Assembly: GCA_934176955.1 (NCBI GenBank)
Contig: CAKPOS010000006.1
Location: 21,874-85,873 of the forward strand
DNA length: 64,000 nt
Direction: 5' to 3'
From: an uncultured Bacilli bacterium
GTDB lineage: Bacteria > Bacillota_I > Bacilli_A > RF39 > UBA660
Position numbers and translations under genes: made by a program
Part shown: piece by piece, positions 1 to 8,187 of the stretch
How the letters are laid out: each line of letters starts with the position of its first letter
How positions within the stretch are numbered: position 1 is the stretch's first letter
Notes under the pieces: model-generated
The model's database searches: none
What the model was told of the DNA's origin: nothing
The model's input: the letters and a program-made list of their open reading frames with translations, nothing else

Positions 1-825
1 ATACTTATAGCAGAATATATCCAGCAATTCATAGATAATAATACGAAATGGAATGAGGATTATGTCCCTATTTATTTTACACTTGATGATTTAGAAATTG
101 CTTTAAACTTTGCTCTCATCTCTGAAGGATTATTACTAAATGAAAAAACATCATCTGAAGCAATGGCATTAAAAGTTAAGTTACATACAATTAATAATAG
201 TAGTTATAAAAATTTATTTCATTGTGATAAATTTTGTACTTCATCTGACTTTATTACTAGCATTATCATGATTGGCACTAATAAAAGGGCACAAATTATT
301 AATTTTGTATTAGAAGATATTGATGATCGATTTGCCAAAGCAATTGTAAAAGTTTATTGTCGTATTATTTTTAAATTTAGTAAAGGGTTAAGAGATAGAG
401 GAGCAATGCCTATTCATTTGATGTTAGAAGAAGCACACCGATATGTACAAAAAGATTATGATATAGATATACTGGGATATAATATTTTTGAAAGAATTGC
501 TAAAGAAGGACGTAAATTTGGAGTAATTATGGACCTTATTACACAACGTCCTACTGAATTAAGTGAAACTGTTATTTCACAATGCACAAATTTTTTAATT
601 TTTAAAATTACTCATCCAAGTGATTTAGACTATATTAAAAAGATGGTTCCAAATATAAGTAATGATGTAATTGAAAAACAAAAAACTTTACAAGCTGGTA
701 CTTGTGTTGCTTTCGGAAAAATGATGAAAATTCCTATGATTGTAAAAATGCAATTACCTAATCCTGAACCCCATAGTTCTAATGCATCAATATTTGATAA
801 GTGGATGATTACAATAAATAAATAG
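1..825 (+). CDS. HerA-like ATPase (DUF87 type), 3' part only
   Basis: The reading frame is open from base 1, so the 5' end lies outside the window; the last 274 codons are visible. The part contains a Walker-B-like stretch LMLEEAHRYV (around nt 418-447) followed by RKFGVIMDLITQRPTELSE, the pattern of HerA/FtsK-type hexameric ATPases, where a conserved arginine and glutamine follow the acidic motif. The Walker A must lie upstream of the window. HerA-type proteins translocate DNA, often with a NurA nuclease or in defence systems; no partner is visible here. It ends just before oriC and is followed by a hairpin terminator. The family call is fairly safe, the role is not known. Confidence 0.75.
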   Translation: MLIAEYIQQFIDNNTKWNEDYVPIYFTLDDLEIALNFALISEGLLLNEKTSSEAMALKVKLHTINNSSYKNLFHCDKFCTSSDFITSIIMIGTNKRAQIINFVLEDIDDRFAKAIVKVYCRIIFKFSKGLRDRGAMPIHLMLEEAHRYVQKDYDIDILGYNIFERIAKEGRKFGVIMDLITQRPTELSETVISQCTNFLIFKITHPSDLDYIKKMVPNISNDVIEKQKTLQAGTCVAFGKMMKIPMIVKMQLPNPEPHSSNASIFDKWMITINK

Positions 826-900
826 ATATTAGTTTGTAGTTATGCTTATTTCAAAAATAATTGATGTTAATGAATAATTTAGTTTGTTTGTACGAATCAA

Positions 901-931
901 GGGTACTATATTTATGCAGTACTCTTTTTTT
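901..931 (+). terminator. terminator of the HerA-like gene
   Basis: GGGTACT at 901-907 pairs with AGTACTC at 918-924 (one G-T pair) and is followed by seven Ts. Confidence 0.7.
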
Positions 932-1179
932 GAGATATACTATTTATTATTTTTTGATATATTTCTGAAATTGTTTTAAATACTTTAATATTATTTTATA
1001 TTCGTATTACCATTTAAGAAATTATTCATTACTAATACCTCTATTCTTTCAGTTTTAAATTGTTATGTTTTGATTTAAATACTTTTTATTTAAATTAGGT
1101 AGAACAACATATTATAGTAAAATAGGATATTTTTTCTTAATATCTACTAAATGCTAACAAGGAAAATGTTATGATAACT

Positions 1180-1348
1180 GTGGATTTAATTTATTAACAA
1201 TCCTTATAAATCAAGGTTTTAACACTTTTTCCACAATTATCAACTTTTTTATTTTTTTTCCACAGTAGTATGTTTAAAACTATCTGTGGATATTTGTGGA
1301 AAAGTTGATAAAAATCAATTAAAGTAAAGGTTTTGTTCCTGTGGATAA
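1180..1348. other. oriC: oriC part 1: DnaA-box cluster upstream of dnaA
   Basis: The 620 bases between the HerA-like gene and dnaA hold no gene. They contain a cluster of DnaA-box-like 9-mers on both strands: TGTGGATTT at 1180, TTTTCCACA at 1227, a TTTCCACA core ending at 1264, TGTGGATAT at 1285, TGTGGAAAA at 1295 and a perfect TGTGGATAA at 1340. Very AT-rich sequence separates and flanks them. Together with the second cluster behind dnaA this is the bipartite arrangement known from Bacillus and relatives. Which flank melts first cannot be told from the bases alone. Confidence 0.9.
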
Positions 1349-1445
1349 CTTCAAAATAACATAGTTTTTTGTTACTTAGTAATAAATTTATAGAAAAAAA
1401 ATAAGATTTATGTTAATATTGTTAGTGAACGTGGGAGGGATTAGA

Positions 1446-2849
1446 ATGGACATTGATGATTTATGGAAAAATTTTCTAGAGATAATAAAAAATAGTATTT
1501 CGTCTTTATCGTATCAAACTTGGTTTTATGGTACAAAACTAGTATCTATTTCTAATAATACTGCTATTATTATTGTTCCAATGCCTGTTCACAAAAAGCA
1601 TTTGATGGAAAATTATCTAGATGTTATTGAAGATAAATTTAAACAGTTGACCGGTACAGTTTTTGAATTTGAATTCATGTTAGAAGAAGAGTGGGAACAA
1701 AACAAAAATAGTTTTATAACTAATGATGGTTATGATAAAGCAGTAGAGGAGAAGGAGAGCAATCCCCAAAATAGTATAGAAATTTCACCTAAAAGCTTTG
1801 AAGATGCTAATTTAAATGAAAATTATAACTTTGATAATTTTATTGTTGGAAATTCTAATCGTTTTGCTTTTACTGCATCTATGGCTGTTGCTGAAAAACC
1901 AGGGAAAGCATATAATCCTTTATTTTTGTATGGAAAAAGTGGTTTAGGAAAAACACATTTAATGCATTCGATTGGTAACTATATACTGAAACATACTAAT
2001 TTGAGAGTTTTATATATATCTAGTGATAAATTTGTTAATGATTTTATTAATGCTGTTAGAAATAATGATAAAAATAACTTTAAAAAAATAGATAATTTTA
2101 AAGCTAAATATAGAAATATTGATGTTTTAATGATTGATGATATACAATTTTTAGGAAATGCAACTAAAGGACAAGAAGAATTTTTTCATACTTTTAATGA
2201 GCTTTACAATGAGAATAAGCAAATAATTATTGCTTCTGATCGTTCTGTTGATGACTTGAAAATGTTAGAAAATAGGTTGCTTACTAGATTTAATTGGGGA
2301 TTAACAGCTAATATTACTCCTCCTGATTTTGAGTTAAGAATGAATATTTTAGAAAGAAAGATAGCCCACCAAGAATCAGCTAAAGATGTTCCTAAAGAAG
2401 TTATTGAATATATAGCTAACAATTTTGCTTCTGATATTAGACAATTAGAAGGCGCAATAACTAGAGTTTTTGCTTATGCATTAATGATGAATAAGGGGAT
2501 TGTTGATTTAGATACTGCTGTTGATGCGTTAAAAGATCAACTTACAGATAGAAGTGTTTATAAAAATGACGTTCATAGAATTCAAACTGTAGTTTGCGAC
2601 TACTTTAAAATTACTTTAGAAGATATAAAAGGGAAAAAAAGGAGTCAAAATATCAATTATCCTAGACAAGTTGCTATTTATCTCTGTAGAACATTAGCCA
2701 ATGAATCTTTTCCTAAAATTGGAACTTATTTTGGAGGAAGAGATCATTCAACAATTATGAGCTCATATCAAAAAATTCAAAAAGAATTACTAGTGAATGA
2801 ACAACTAAAAATAGTAATTAAAGAATTAAAACAACAATTATCCCCATAA
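1446..2849 (+). CDS. dnaA: chromosomal replication initiator DnaA
   Basis: Binds DnaA boxes, melts oriC and loads the helicase. The 467-residue product has an N-terminal helicase/DnaD-interaction domain, a variable linker (about 85-125), the AAA+ domain with Walker A GKSGLGKT (about residue 162) and Walker B VLMIDDIQFL (about 227), and the C-terminal helix-turn-helix with the DnaA signature GGRDHSTI (about 430). I chose ATG 1446 because GGGAGGG sits 6-7 bases upstream and the protein then starts MDIDDLW as in the family; an upstream in-frame ATG at 1410 would add 12 unusual residues. DnaA boxes on both sides suggest autoregulation. Confidence 0.98.
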   Translation: MDIDDLWKNFLEIIKNSISSLSYQTWFYGTKLVSISNNTAIIIVPMPVHKKHLMENYLDVIEDKFKQLTGTVFEFEFMLEEEWEQNKNSFITNDGYDKAVEEKESNPQNSIEISPKSFEDANLNENYNFDNFIVGNSNRFAFTASMAVAEKPGKAYNPLFLYGKSGLGKTHLMHSIGNYILKHTNLRVLYISSDKFVNDFINAVRNNDKNNFKKIDNFKAKYRNIDVLMIDDIQFLGNATKGQEEFFHTFNELYNENKQIIIASDRSVDDLKMLENRLLTRFNWGLTANITPPDFELRMNILERKIAHQESAKDVPKEVIEYIANNFASDIRQLEGAITRVFAYALMMNKGIVDLDTAVDALKDQLTDRSVYKNDVHRIQTVVCDYFKITLEDIKGKKRSQNINYPRQVAIYLCRTLANESFPKIGTYFGGRDHSTIMSSYQKIQKELLVNEQLKIVIKELKQQLSP

Positions 2850-2860
2850 TTGGGGAATAT

Positions 2861-2950
2861 TGTGGATAAGTATTTTCTTTTCAACAAATAATGTGGAAAA
2901 AAAAACACTTATCCAAAAAGGAAAAAATATAGTTTTCCACAGTTTCCACA
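2861..2950. other. oriC: oriC part 2: DnaA-box cluster between dnaA and dnaN
   Basis: The 140-base dnaA-dnaN gap contains a perfect TGTGGATAA at 2861, TGTGGAAAA at 2892, TTTTCCACA at 2933 and GTTTCCACA at 2942, with AT-rich spacers. This matches the downstream half of bipartite origins in Bacilli. Confidence 0.85.
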
Positions 2951-2989
2951 TTATAATAAATAATATAATTAAAGAAAGAAGGAAGAAAA

Positions 2990-4105
2990 ATGAAATTTAT
3001 TATTAAACAAGAAATATTATTAGAAAGTTTATATCATACTTCAAGAGCAATTTCTCCAAGAAATTTAATTCCAATATTAACTGGGATTAAATTTGATTTA
3101 CAAAAAGAAGGGTTGTATTTATCTGCTAGTGATACTGATATTTCTATTCAGTGTTTGATTCCAACAGAAAATATTGTTGAAGTTGTTGAATATGGTAGTG
3201 TTGTTATAGGAGGAAAGTACATAGTAGAAATTATAAAAAAATTACCAAATACAAATATTACTATAGAAGTTATGGATGAAAATAAGATGATTATTAGTAC
3301 TAATAATACCGAATTTAATTTAAATGGTATTAATTCTAATGAGTTCCCTAATTTAGATTTAGAGGGTACTAGTGAACCAATAGTTTTAAAAACAAATATA
3401 TTGAAGAAAGTTATTTCTCAGACTTTTTTTGCCACTTCTCGTAATGAGTCACGTCCTATTTTAACAGGAATGAATTTTAGAATAGATGGTTCTATAATGG
3501 AAGTTATTTCTACTGATTCTTATCGTTTAGCAAAAAAGATTATTCTTTTAGATAAAAATTTAGACTATAAAGTAAATATTGTAATACCTGGAAAAAATTT
3601 ATTAGAATTAGATAAGATTATGAGTGAGGATGAGGAAAATTTAGAATTACACATTTTTGAAAATAAGGTATTATTTAAATATAAAAATATTTTATTTTTA
3701 TCTCGTTTATTGAATGGTACATATCCTGCTACTTCTTCTATTATTCCTACAGATTTTAAAGTTCAAGTAAAATGTAGCTGTAATGGTTTATTTGAAATGA
3801 TTGATAGAGCCTCTTTATTAACTTCTGATCGTGATAAAAATATTATTCGGTTGGAATTGTCTCATCAAGATATGATTATTTCTTCGAATTCTCCAGAGAT
3901 AGGAAAAGTGGAAGAGAAGATGGTTGTAGATAGTAATGACGAAATTTCTATATCTTTTAGCTCAAAATATATGTTAGATAGTATAAAAAGTTTTGAAACG
4001 AATGATGTAATGCTTTGTATGAATAATGATAATAGTCCAATTATTATAAAATCTGATGAAGATGATTCATTAATACAATTGGTTTTGCCAATTAAGACAT
4101 ATTAA
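2990..4105 (+). CDS. dnaN: DNA polymerase III beta sliding clamp
   Basis: Forms the dimeric ring that tethers polymerase III and many repair proteins to DNA. At 371 residues it has the standard length for three tandem clamp folds, and the C-terminus ends VLPIKTY, close to the usual MPMR(L/-) type end that lies at the peptide-binding pocket. The ATG has a good AGAAGGAAG site seven bases upstream. It follows dnaA as in most Bacillota and is probably cotranscribed with it through the DnaA boxes. Confidence 0.97.
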   Translation: MKFIIKQEILLESLYHTSRAISPRNLIPILTGIKFDLQKEGLYLSASDTDISIQCLIPTENIVEVVEYGSVVIGGKYIVEIIKKLPNTNITIEVMDENKMIISTNNTEFNLNGINSNEFPNLDLEGTSEPIVLKTNILKKVISQTFFATSRNESRPILTGMNFRIDGSIMEVISTDSYRLAKKIILLDKNLDYKVNIVIPGKNLLELDKIMSEDEENLELHIFENKVLFKYKNILFLSRLLNGTYPATSSIIPTDFKVQVKCSCNGLFEMIDRASLLTSDRDKNIIRLELSHQDMIISSNSPEIGKVEEKMVVDSNDEISISFSSKYMLDSIKSFETNDVMLCMNNDNSPIIIKSDEDDSLIQLVLPIKTY

Positions 4106-4208
4106 TTTTGGTATAATTAAATGGCAAAAAGAAGGTTTTCAACTTTTATAAATATTTTAAAAGCAGCAAAAACTATGAATTTTCTAAAAATTTCGTTTTT
4201 TTGTTATA

Positions 4209-4236
4209 TTTCGACAATTTTCGACAAATTTCGACA
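4209..4236. promoter_or_regulatory. three TTTCGACA repeats at 10-bp period upstream of the comK-like gene
   Basis: TTTCGACA occurs at 4209-4216, 4219-4226 and 4229-4236, exactly one helical turn apart, about 60-90 bases before the comK-like start. Same-face spacing is what a cooperatively binding protein would see. A 9-bp perfect inverted repeat, TGGTTTTCA (4259-4267) and TGAAAACCA (4273-4281), lies between these repeats and the Shine-Dalgarno. The regulator is unknown. Confidence 0.5.
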
Positions 4237-4297
4237 TTGTTTTATGTTTTAATGAATATGGTTTTCATTTATTGAAAACCAGAGGGGGGGAATTTGT

Positions 4298-4786
4298 ATG
4301 TTAGAAAATTATGAAATTAATGATGAAACTTTAGCAATTGTTCCATATGATTTTGGAAAATCCAAAGTTTATGAGTATGATGAGGAATTTATAGTTAATA
4401 TGATTCCTTTAACAATTATTAAAAATAGTTGTTTATTTTTCGGTTCATCATTTGAAGGAAGGAGAGATGCATCTAAAAATATTATTGGGGTTGATATGAA
4501 AGTTCCAATTCTTATAGAGGAAAGCAGAAATATTATATTTTTTCCTGTTTCCAGTTGTATTAATAAAAATAGCATTTGGATATCTTATCAAAATTTATTA
4601 AAATACTCTAAAAGTAGTTTGAGTACTTCCAATTTATATTTTAAAAATAAGAAAAATCTTCAATTACCTGTTAAGTATAATTTAATTGATAATCAAGTTA
4701 TTCGTTGTATTAAATTAGATACTCTTTTGCTTAAAAGAAAAAAGTTTATTAAAACTGCTGTTACTGATGTTGAAGTAGAAATGTAA
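4298..4786 (+). CDS. comK: ComK-like competence transcription factor
   Basis: In Bacillus ComK switches on the DNA-uptake genes by binding AAAA-N5-TTTT box pairs. This 162-residue protein keeps the ComK blocks in order: MIPLTIIKNSC then FFGSSFEGRR (about 48-56), a hydrophobic FFPVSS segment (about 84-89), WISYQNLLKY (about 95-104), and the late LQLPVKYNLIDNQVIRC block. It is about 30 residues shorter than Bacillus subtilis ComK, whose C-terminal tail is missing. The start has a very strong AGGGGGGG site. It sits between dnaN and recF, where the S4-domain gene yaaA is usual. A hairpin terminator follows at 4904. Family call is confident; a competence role is inference. Confidence 0.82.
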   Translation: MLENYEINDETLAIVPYDFGKSKVYEYDEEFIVNMIPLTIIKNSCLFFGSSFEGRRDASKNIIGVDMKVPILIEESRNIIFFPVSSCINKNSIWISYQNLLKYSKSSLSTSNLYFKNKKNLQLPVKYNLIDNQVIRCIKLDTLLLKRKKFIKTAVTDVEVEM

Positions 4787-4903
4787 AAGATTATTCAATG
4801 AATTATTTTAACTATAAAAATGTCTTTAAAGTTTCATAGATTTATAAAATATGTTTATTTTATTTTTCATTTGTTAAGATATTTTTTATAATTTAACAGT
4901 TAG

Positions 4904-4938
4904 GCTTTCATGAGTTTATTTCATGATAGCTTTTTTTT
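4904..4938 (+). terminator. terminator after the comK-like gene
   Basis: GCTTTCATGA (4904-4913) and TCATGATAGC (4921-4930) form a 10-bp stem with one mismatch, followed by eight Ts. The rest of the 347-base gap 4787-5133 is AT-rich; it also holds a possible extended -10 promoter for recF, TGTTATAAT at 5065-5073. Confidence 0.85.
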
Positions 4939-5111
4939 GTTATCAATATTATTGAAAAAAAGGTTAGTAAATAAAGAAATGTGTAAGTATTTTATTCTTT
5001 TTTTCAAAATTGTAGTCAAAAAAGAAAAAAGTTTTGAAAGACTCTTATAAATTATTGTATTTTGTGTTATAATTTTATTGTATAGAATTTTTGGTAGGTT
5101 TGGTGAAAAAA

Positions 5112-5168
5112 ATGGATTCGTTTAGATTTTATTATGAGAATAAATCGTTTAATTTTAAAAAATTATAG
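5112..5168 (+). other. 18-codon upstream ORF overlapping the recF start
   Basis: An ATG at 5112 opens 18 codons that end with TAG at 5166, running past the recF ATG (5134) in another frame. The recF ATG lacks a clear Shine-Dalgarno, while GGTAGG/GGTG lies upstream of this ORF, so ribosomes terminating here could reinitiate on recF. This may equally be chance. Confidence 0.25.
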
Positions 5169-6264
5169 AAACTATAATTTTTTAGATATTGATTTGTCTT
5201 CCGGGGTAAATATTTTTATAGGTGATAATGCCCAAGGAAAGTCTAATGTTTTAGAATCTATTTTTGTTCTGTCTCTTACTAAATCTTATATAAATATTAA
5301 AGATCAAAATTTGATTAAAGATGGAAGTGATTTTTCTTTTATTAAAGGACTATGTTCAAGTAAAGATGGGGATTTTCAGTTAGATGTTTTAATTAATAAA
5401 AATGGTAAAAAAGTTAAACATAATTTATTTGAAGTAAAAAAATACAGTGAATATATTTCAATACTTAAAGTTTTAATCTTTAGTCCTTATAATGTTAATT
5501 TTGTTAAAGATGGACCTAATAGTAGAAGGAAAGCTATTAATATGGTTATTAGTCAACTTTCTTCTAAATATATTAAAAATTTGCAAAGATATAATGTAAT
5601 TTTGAAGAAAAGGAATCAATATTTAAAAAATGTAGATTTATTGCTCGATTATAACAAATATTATTTTAATCTCTTGAATGATAATTATTGTTCTTTAGCT
5701 GTAGATATTGCTTTTGTACGTAAAAAATTTATTGAAAAAGTTAATCAATATTTATCTAGTATTTATTTTGAAATTACTGGTTATGCAAATTTGGAGTTAG
5801 CTTATGTTTGTAATTTTAAAATTGCAGAAGATGAGATTCAGACTGAAAAAGAATTAAAAAAAATGTTGTTAGAAAATTTTGAACGAGAAAAAAGATATAA
5901 AATTACTTTATTTGGAATTCAACGTGATGATTTTATTTTTTTTCTTAATGGCAAAGATTTATCTATTTATGGGTCACAAGGGCAAATCAGGGCTGCAATG
6001 TTAGCATTAAAATTATCAGAAGTTTTGATTTTTAAAAAATTTGATGGAGATAGTCCAATTTTACTTTTAGATGATGTTTTTAGTGAATTGGATGTTGAAA
6101 AAAGAAATAAAGTAATTAAGTATATTTTAAATGATGTTCAAACTGTTATTACCACTACTGATATTGATTTAATCGATTCAGAATTATTATCTAAATCTAA
6201 AATTTTTAATGTTTGTAATGGAGTAGTAGTTTCAGATGGAAAGAAGGAATGCAAAAATGAATAA
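5134..6264 (+). CDS. recF: DNA gap-repair ATPase RecF
   Basis: RecF acts with RecO and RecR to load RecA at gaps. The 376-residue protein starts MRINRLILKNYRN, has Walker A GDNAQGKSN (about residue 30), the ABC signature region YGSQGQIRAA (about 278) and Walker B/D-loop LLLDDVFSELD (about 310). Length and motif order are those of the SMC-like RecF family. The weak ribosome site and the overlapping short ORF suggest low or coupled translation. Its stop overlaps the gyrB start by eight bases. Confidence 0.96.
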   Translation: MRINRLILKNYRNYNFLDIDLSSGVNIFIGDNAQGKSNVLESIFVLSLTKSYINIKDQNLIKDGSDFSFIKGLCSSKDGDFQLDVLINKNGKKVKHNLFEVKKYSEYISILKVLIFSPYNVNFVKDGPNSRRKAINMVISQLSSKYIKNLQRYNVILKKRNQYLKNVDLLLDYNKYYFNLLNDNYCSLAVDIAFVRKKFIEKVNQYLSSIYFEITGYANLELAYVCNFKIAEDEIQTEKELKKMLLENFEREKRYKITLFGIQRDDFIFFLNGKDLSIYGSQGQIRAAMLALKLSEVLIFKKFDGDSPILLLDDVFSELDVEKRNKVIKYILNDVQTVITTTDIDLIDSELLSKSKIFNVCNGVVVSDGKKECKNE

Positions 6265-8170
6265 TGAACATTATAATGCTTCTGATATACAGGTATTAGA
6301 GGGATTAGAAGCTGTTAGAAAACGTCCAGGAATGTATATTGGTAGTACCAGTGAAAAGGGATTGCATCACTTAATTTGGGAGATTGTGGATAATGCAATT
6401 GATGAAGCTTTGGCTGGTTATTGTGATGACATTGAGATTATAGTTAATAAAGATGGATCTGTTACTGTAAAGGATGATGGGCGTGGAATTCCAGTAGAGA
6501 TTCATCCAAAAACAGGTATTTCTACTGTAGAAACAGTTTATACTGTATTACATGCAGGAGGTAAATTTGGAGGCGGAGGATATAAAGTTAGTGGTGGTCT
6601 TCATGGAGTTGGTGCATCGGTAGTTAATGCCTTGAGTAAATGGGTTGAAGTAACAGTTTATAAAGATGGTCAAGTAAATTACATAAAATTTGCAAATGGT
6701 GGACATACTGTTCAGCCATTGAAAGTTATAGGAGAATGTAGTAAAGATAGAACTGGTACTACGGTTACCTTTATGCCAGATGAAACAATTTTTAAAGAAA
6801 CTACTACTTTTGATTATGATATTTTAAAAACTAGAGTTAGAGAGTTAGCTTTTTTAAATAAAGGGTTAAGAATTATTTTAATGGATGATAGAACTTCTAA
6901 AAAAGATACATTTGTTTATGATGGTGGACTAAAAGAATTTGTTGCTTATGTCAATAAAAATAGAACTCCAATTCATGATGATATTGTATATGTAGAAGGT
7001 AAGGAAAATGATATTTCTATTGAGGTTGCCCTTCAATATAATGATAGTTATAATTCCACAGTGTATTCTTTTGTAAATAATATTATTACTCCAGAGGGTG
7101 GGACACATGAAGATGGTGTCAAATTGGCTTTAACAAGAATTATCAACACTTATGCAAAAAGCAATAAAATTTTAAAAGATAACGATGATCCGTTAAGTGG
7201 TGATGATGTTCGTGAAGGAATAACTATGATTATTTCTGCAAAAGTTCCAGAGCCTCAGTTTGAAGGACAGACAAAAACAAAGTTAGGCAATAGCGAAGTA
7301 AGAAAAGTTGCAGCAAGTATTTTTGCTAAAAATTTTGAACGATTTCTTATGGAGCATCCAAATGATGCAAAAGTTATTGTGGAAAAATCAATGACTGCTG
7401 CTAGAGCACGTATTGCTGCTCGTCGTGCTAGGGAGTTGACTCGTAGAAAAGGTGGTTTAGAAGTTACTAACTTTTGGGGAAAACTAACTGATTGTTCTTC
7501 AAAAGATGCTACTATTTCTGAAATGTTTATTGTTGAGGGAGATAGTGCTGCAGGGAGTGCAAAAATGGGTAGGGATCCTATTACTCAAGCAATTCTGCCT
7601 ATTCGTGGGAAAATACTTAATGTGGAAAAGGCAAGATTAGATAAAGTTTTAGCAAATGAGGAAATTAGAACTATGATTACTGCGCTTGGCACTGGTATTG
7701 GGGAAGAGTTTGATATTTCTAAATTAAGGTACTATAAAATTATTATTATGACTGATGCAGATGTTGATGGTGCTCATATTAGAACATTGCTTTTAACGCT
7801 ATTTTATCGTTATTTTAGGCCACTTATTGAGGAGGGGCATATATATGCTGCTCAGCCACCTCTTTATTCAATTAAACATGGAAAAAATATAAAATATGTC
7901 ATAGATGAAGAAGAGAGAGATTCATACTTATCCACATTACCTGAAAATACAAAATATGAAATTGGAAGAATGAAAGGTTTAGGAGAAATGAATCCAGAAG
8001 AGTTAAGAGAAACTACTATGGGTATTGAATTAAGGACTTTAAAACAAATAAAAATGGAAGATGCAATTCAAGCTGATGAAACTTTTCAATTATTAATGGG
8101 TGAAGAAGTAGAACCACGTAGAAAGTTTATCGAGGATAATGCTTTGAATGTACTAAATTTAGATATTTAG
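6257..8170 (+). CDS. gyrB: DNA gyrase subunit B
   Basis: ATPase subunit of gyrase, which adds negative supercoils using the GyrA cleavage subunit. The 637-residue product has the GHKL ATPase region (VDNAIDEALAG, DDGRGIPV, the HGVGASVVNALS lid) and the TOPRIM domain with EGDSAAGSAK (about 428) and DADVDGAHI (about 500). ATG 6257 is preferred: AAGGAA lies eight bases upstream and the protein begins MNNEHYNASDIQVLEGL as in the family. A TTG-type start at 6236 would add seven residues lying inside recF. It is translationally coupled to recF and followed closely by gyrA. Confidence 0.97.
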   Translation: MNNEHYNASDIQVLEGLEAVRKRPGMYIGSTSEKGLHHLIWEIVDNAIDEALAGYCDDIEIIVNKDGSVTVKDDGRGIPVEIHPKTGISTVETVYTVLHAGGKFGGGGYKVSGGLHGVGASVVNALSKWVEVTVYKDGQVNYIKFANGGHTVQPLKVIGECSKDRTGTTVTFMPDETIFKETTTFDYDILKTRVRELAFLNKGLRIILMDDRTSKKDTFVYDGGLKEFVAYVNKNRTPIHDDIVYVEGKENDISIEVALQYNDSYNSTVYSFVNNIITPEGGTHEDGVKLALTRIINTYAKSNKILKDNDDPLSGDDVREGITMIISAKVPEPQFEGQTKTKLGNSEVRKVAASIFAKNFERFLMEHPNDAKVIVEKSMTAARARIAARRARELTRRKGGLEVTNFWGKLTDCSSKDATISEMFIVEGDSAAGSAKMGRDPITQAILPIRGKILNVEKARLDKVLANEEIRTMITALGTGIGEEFDISKLRYYKIIIMTDADVDGAHIRTLLLTLFYRYFRPLIEEGHIYAAQPPLYSIKHGKNIKYVIDEEERDSYLSTLPENTKYEIGRMKGLGEMNPEELRETTMGIELRTLKQIKMEDAIQADETFQLLMGEEVEPRRKFIEDNALNVLNLDI

Positions 8171-8187
8171 ATTAGGAGGAAGTTATT

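Noticed and set aside
1410..1445. Longer dnaA start at ATG 1410
   Set aside because: It would place the strong GGGAGGG site inside the coding region and add 12 residues foreign to DnaA; ATG 1446 fits both ribosome site and family.
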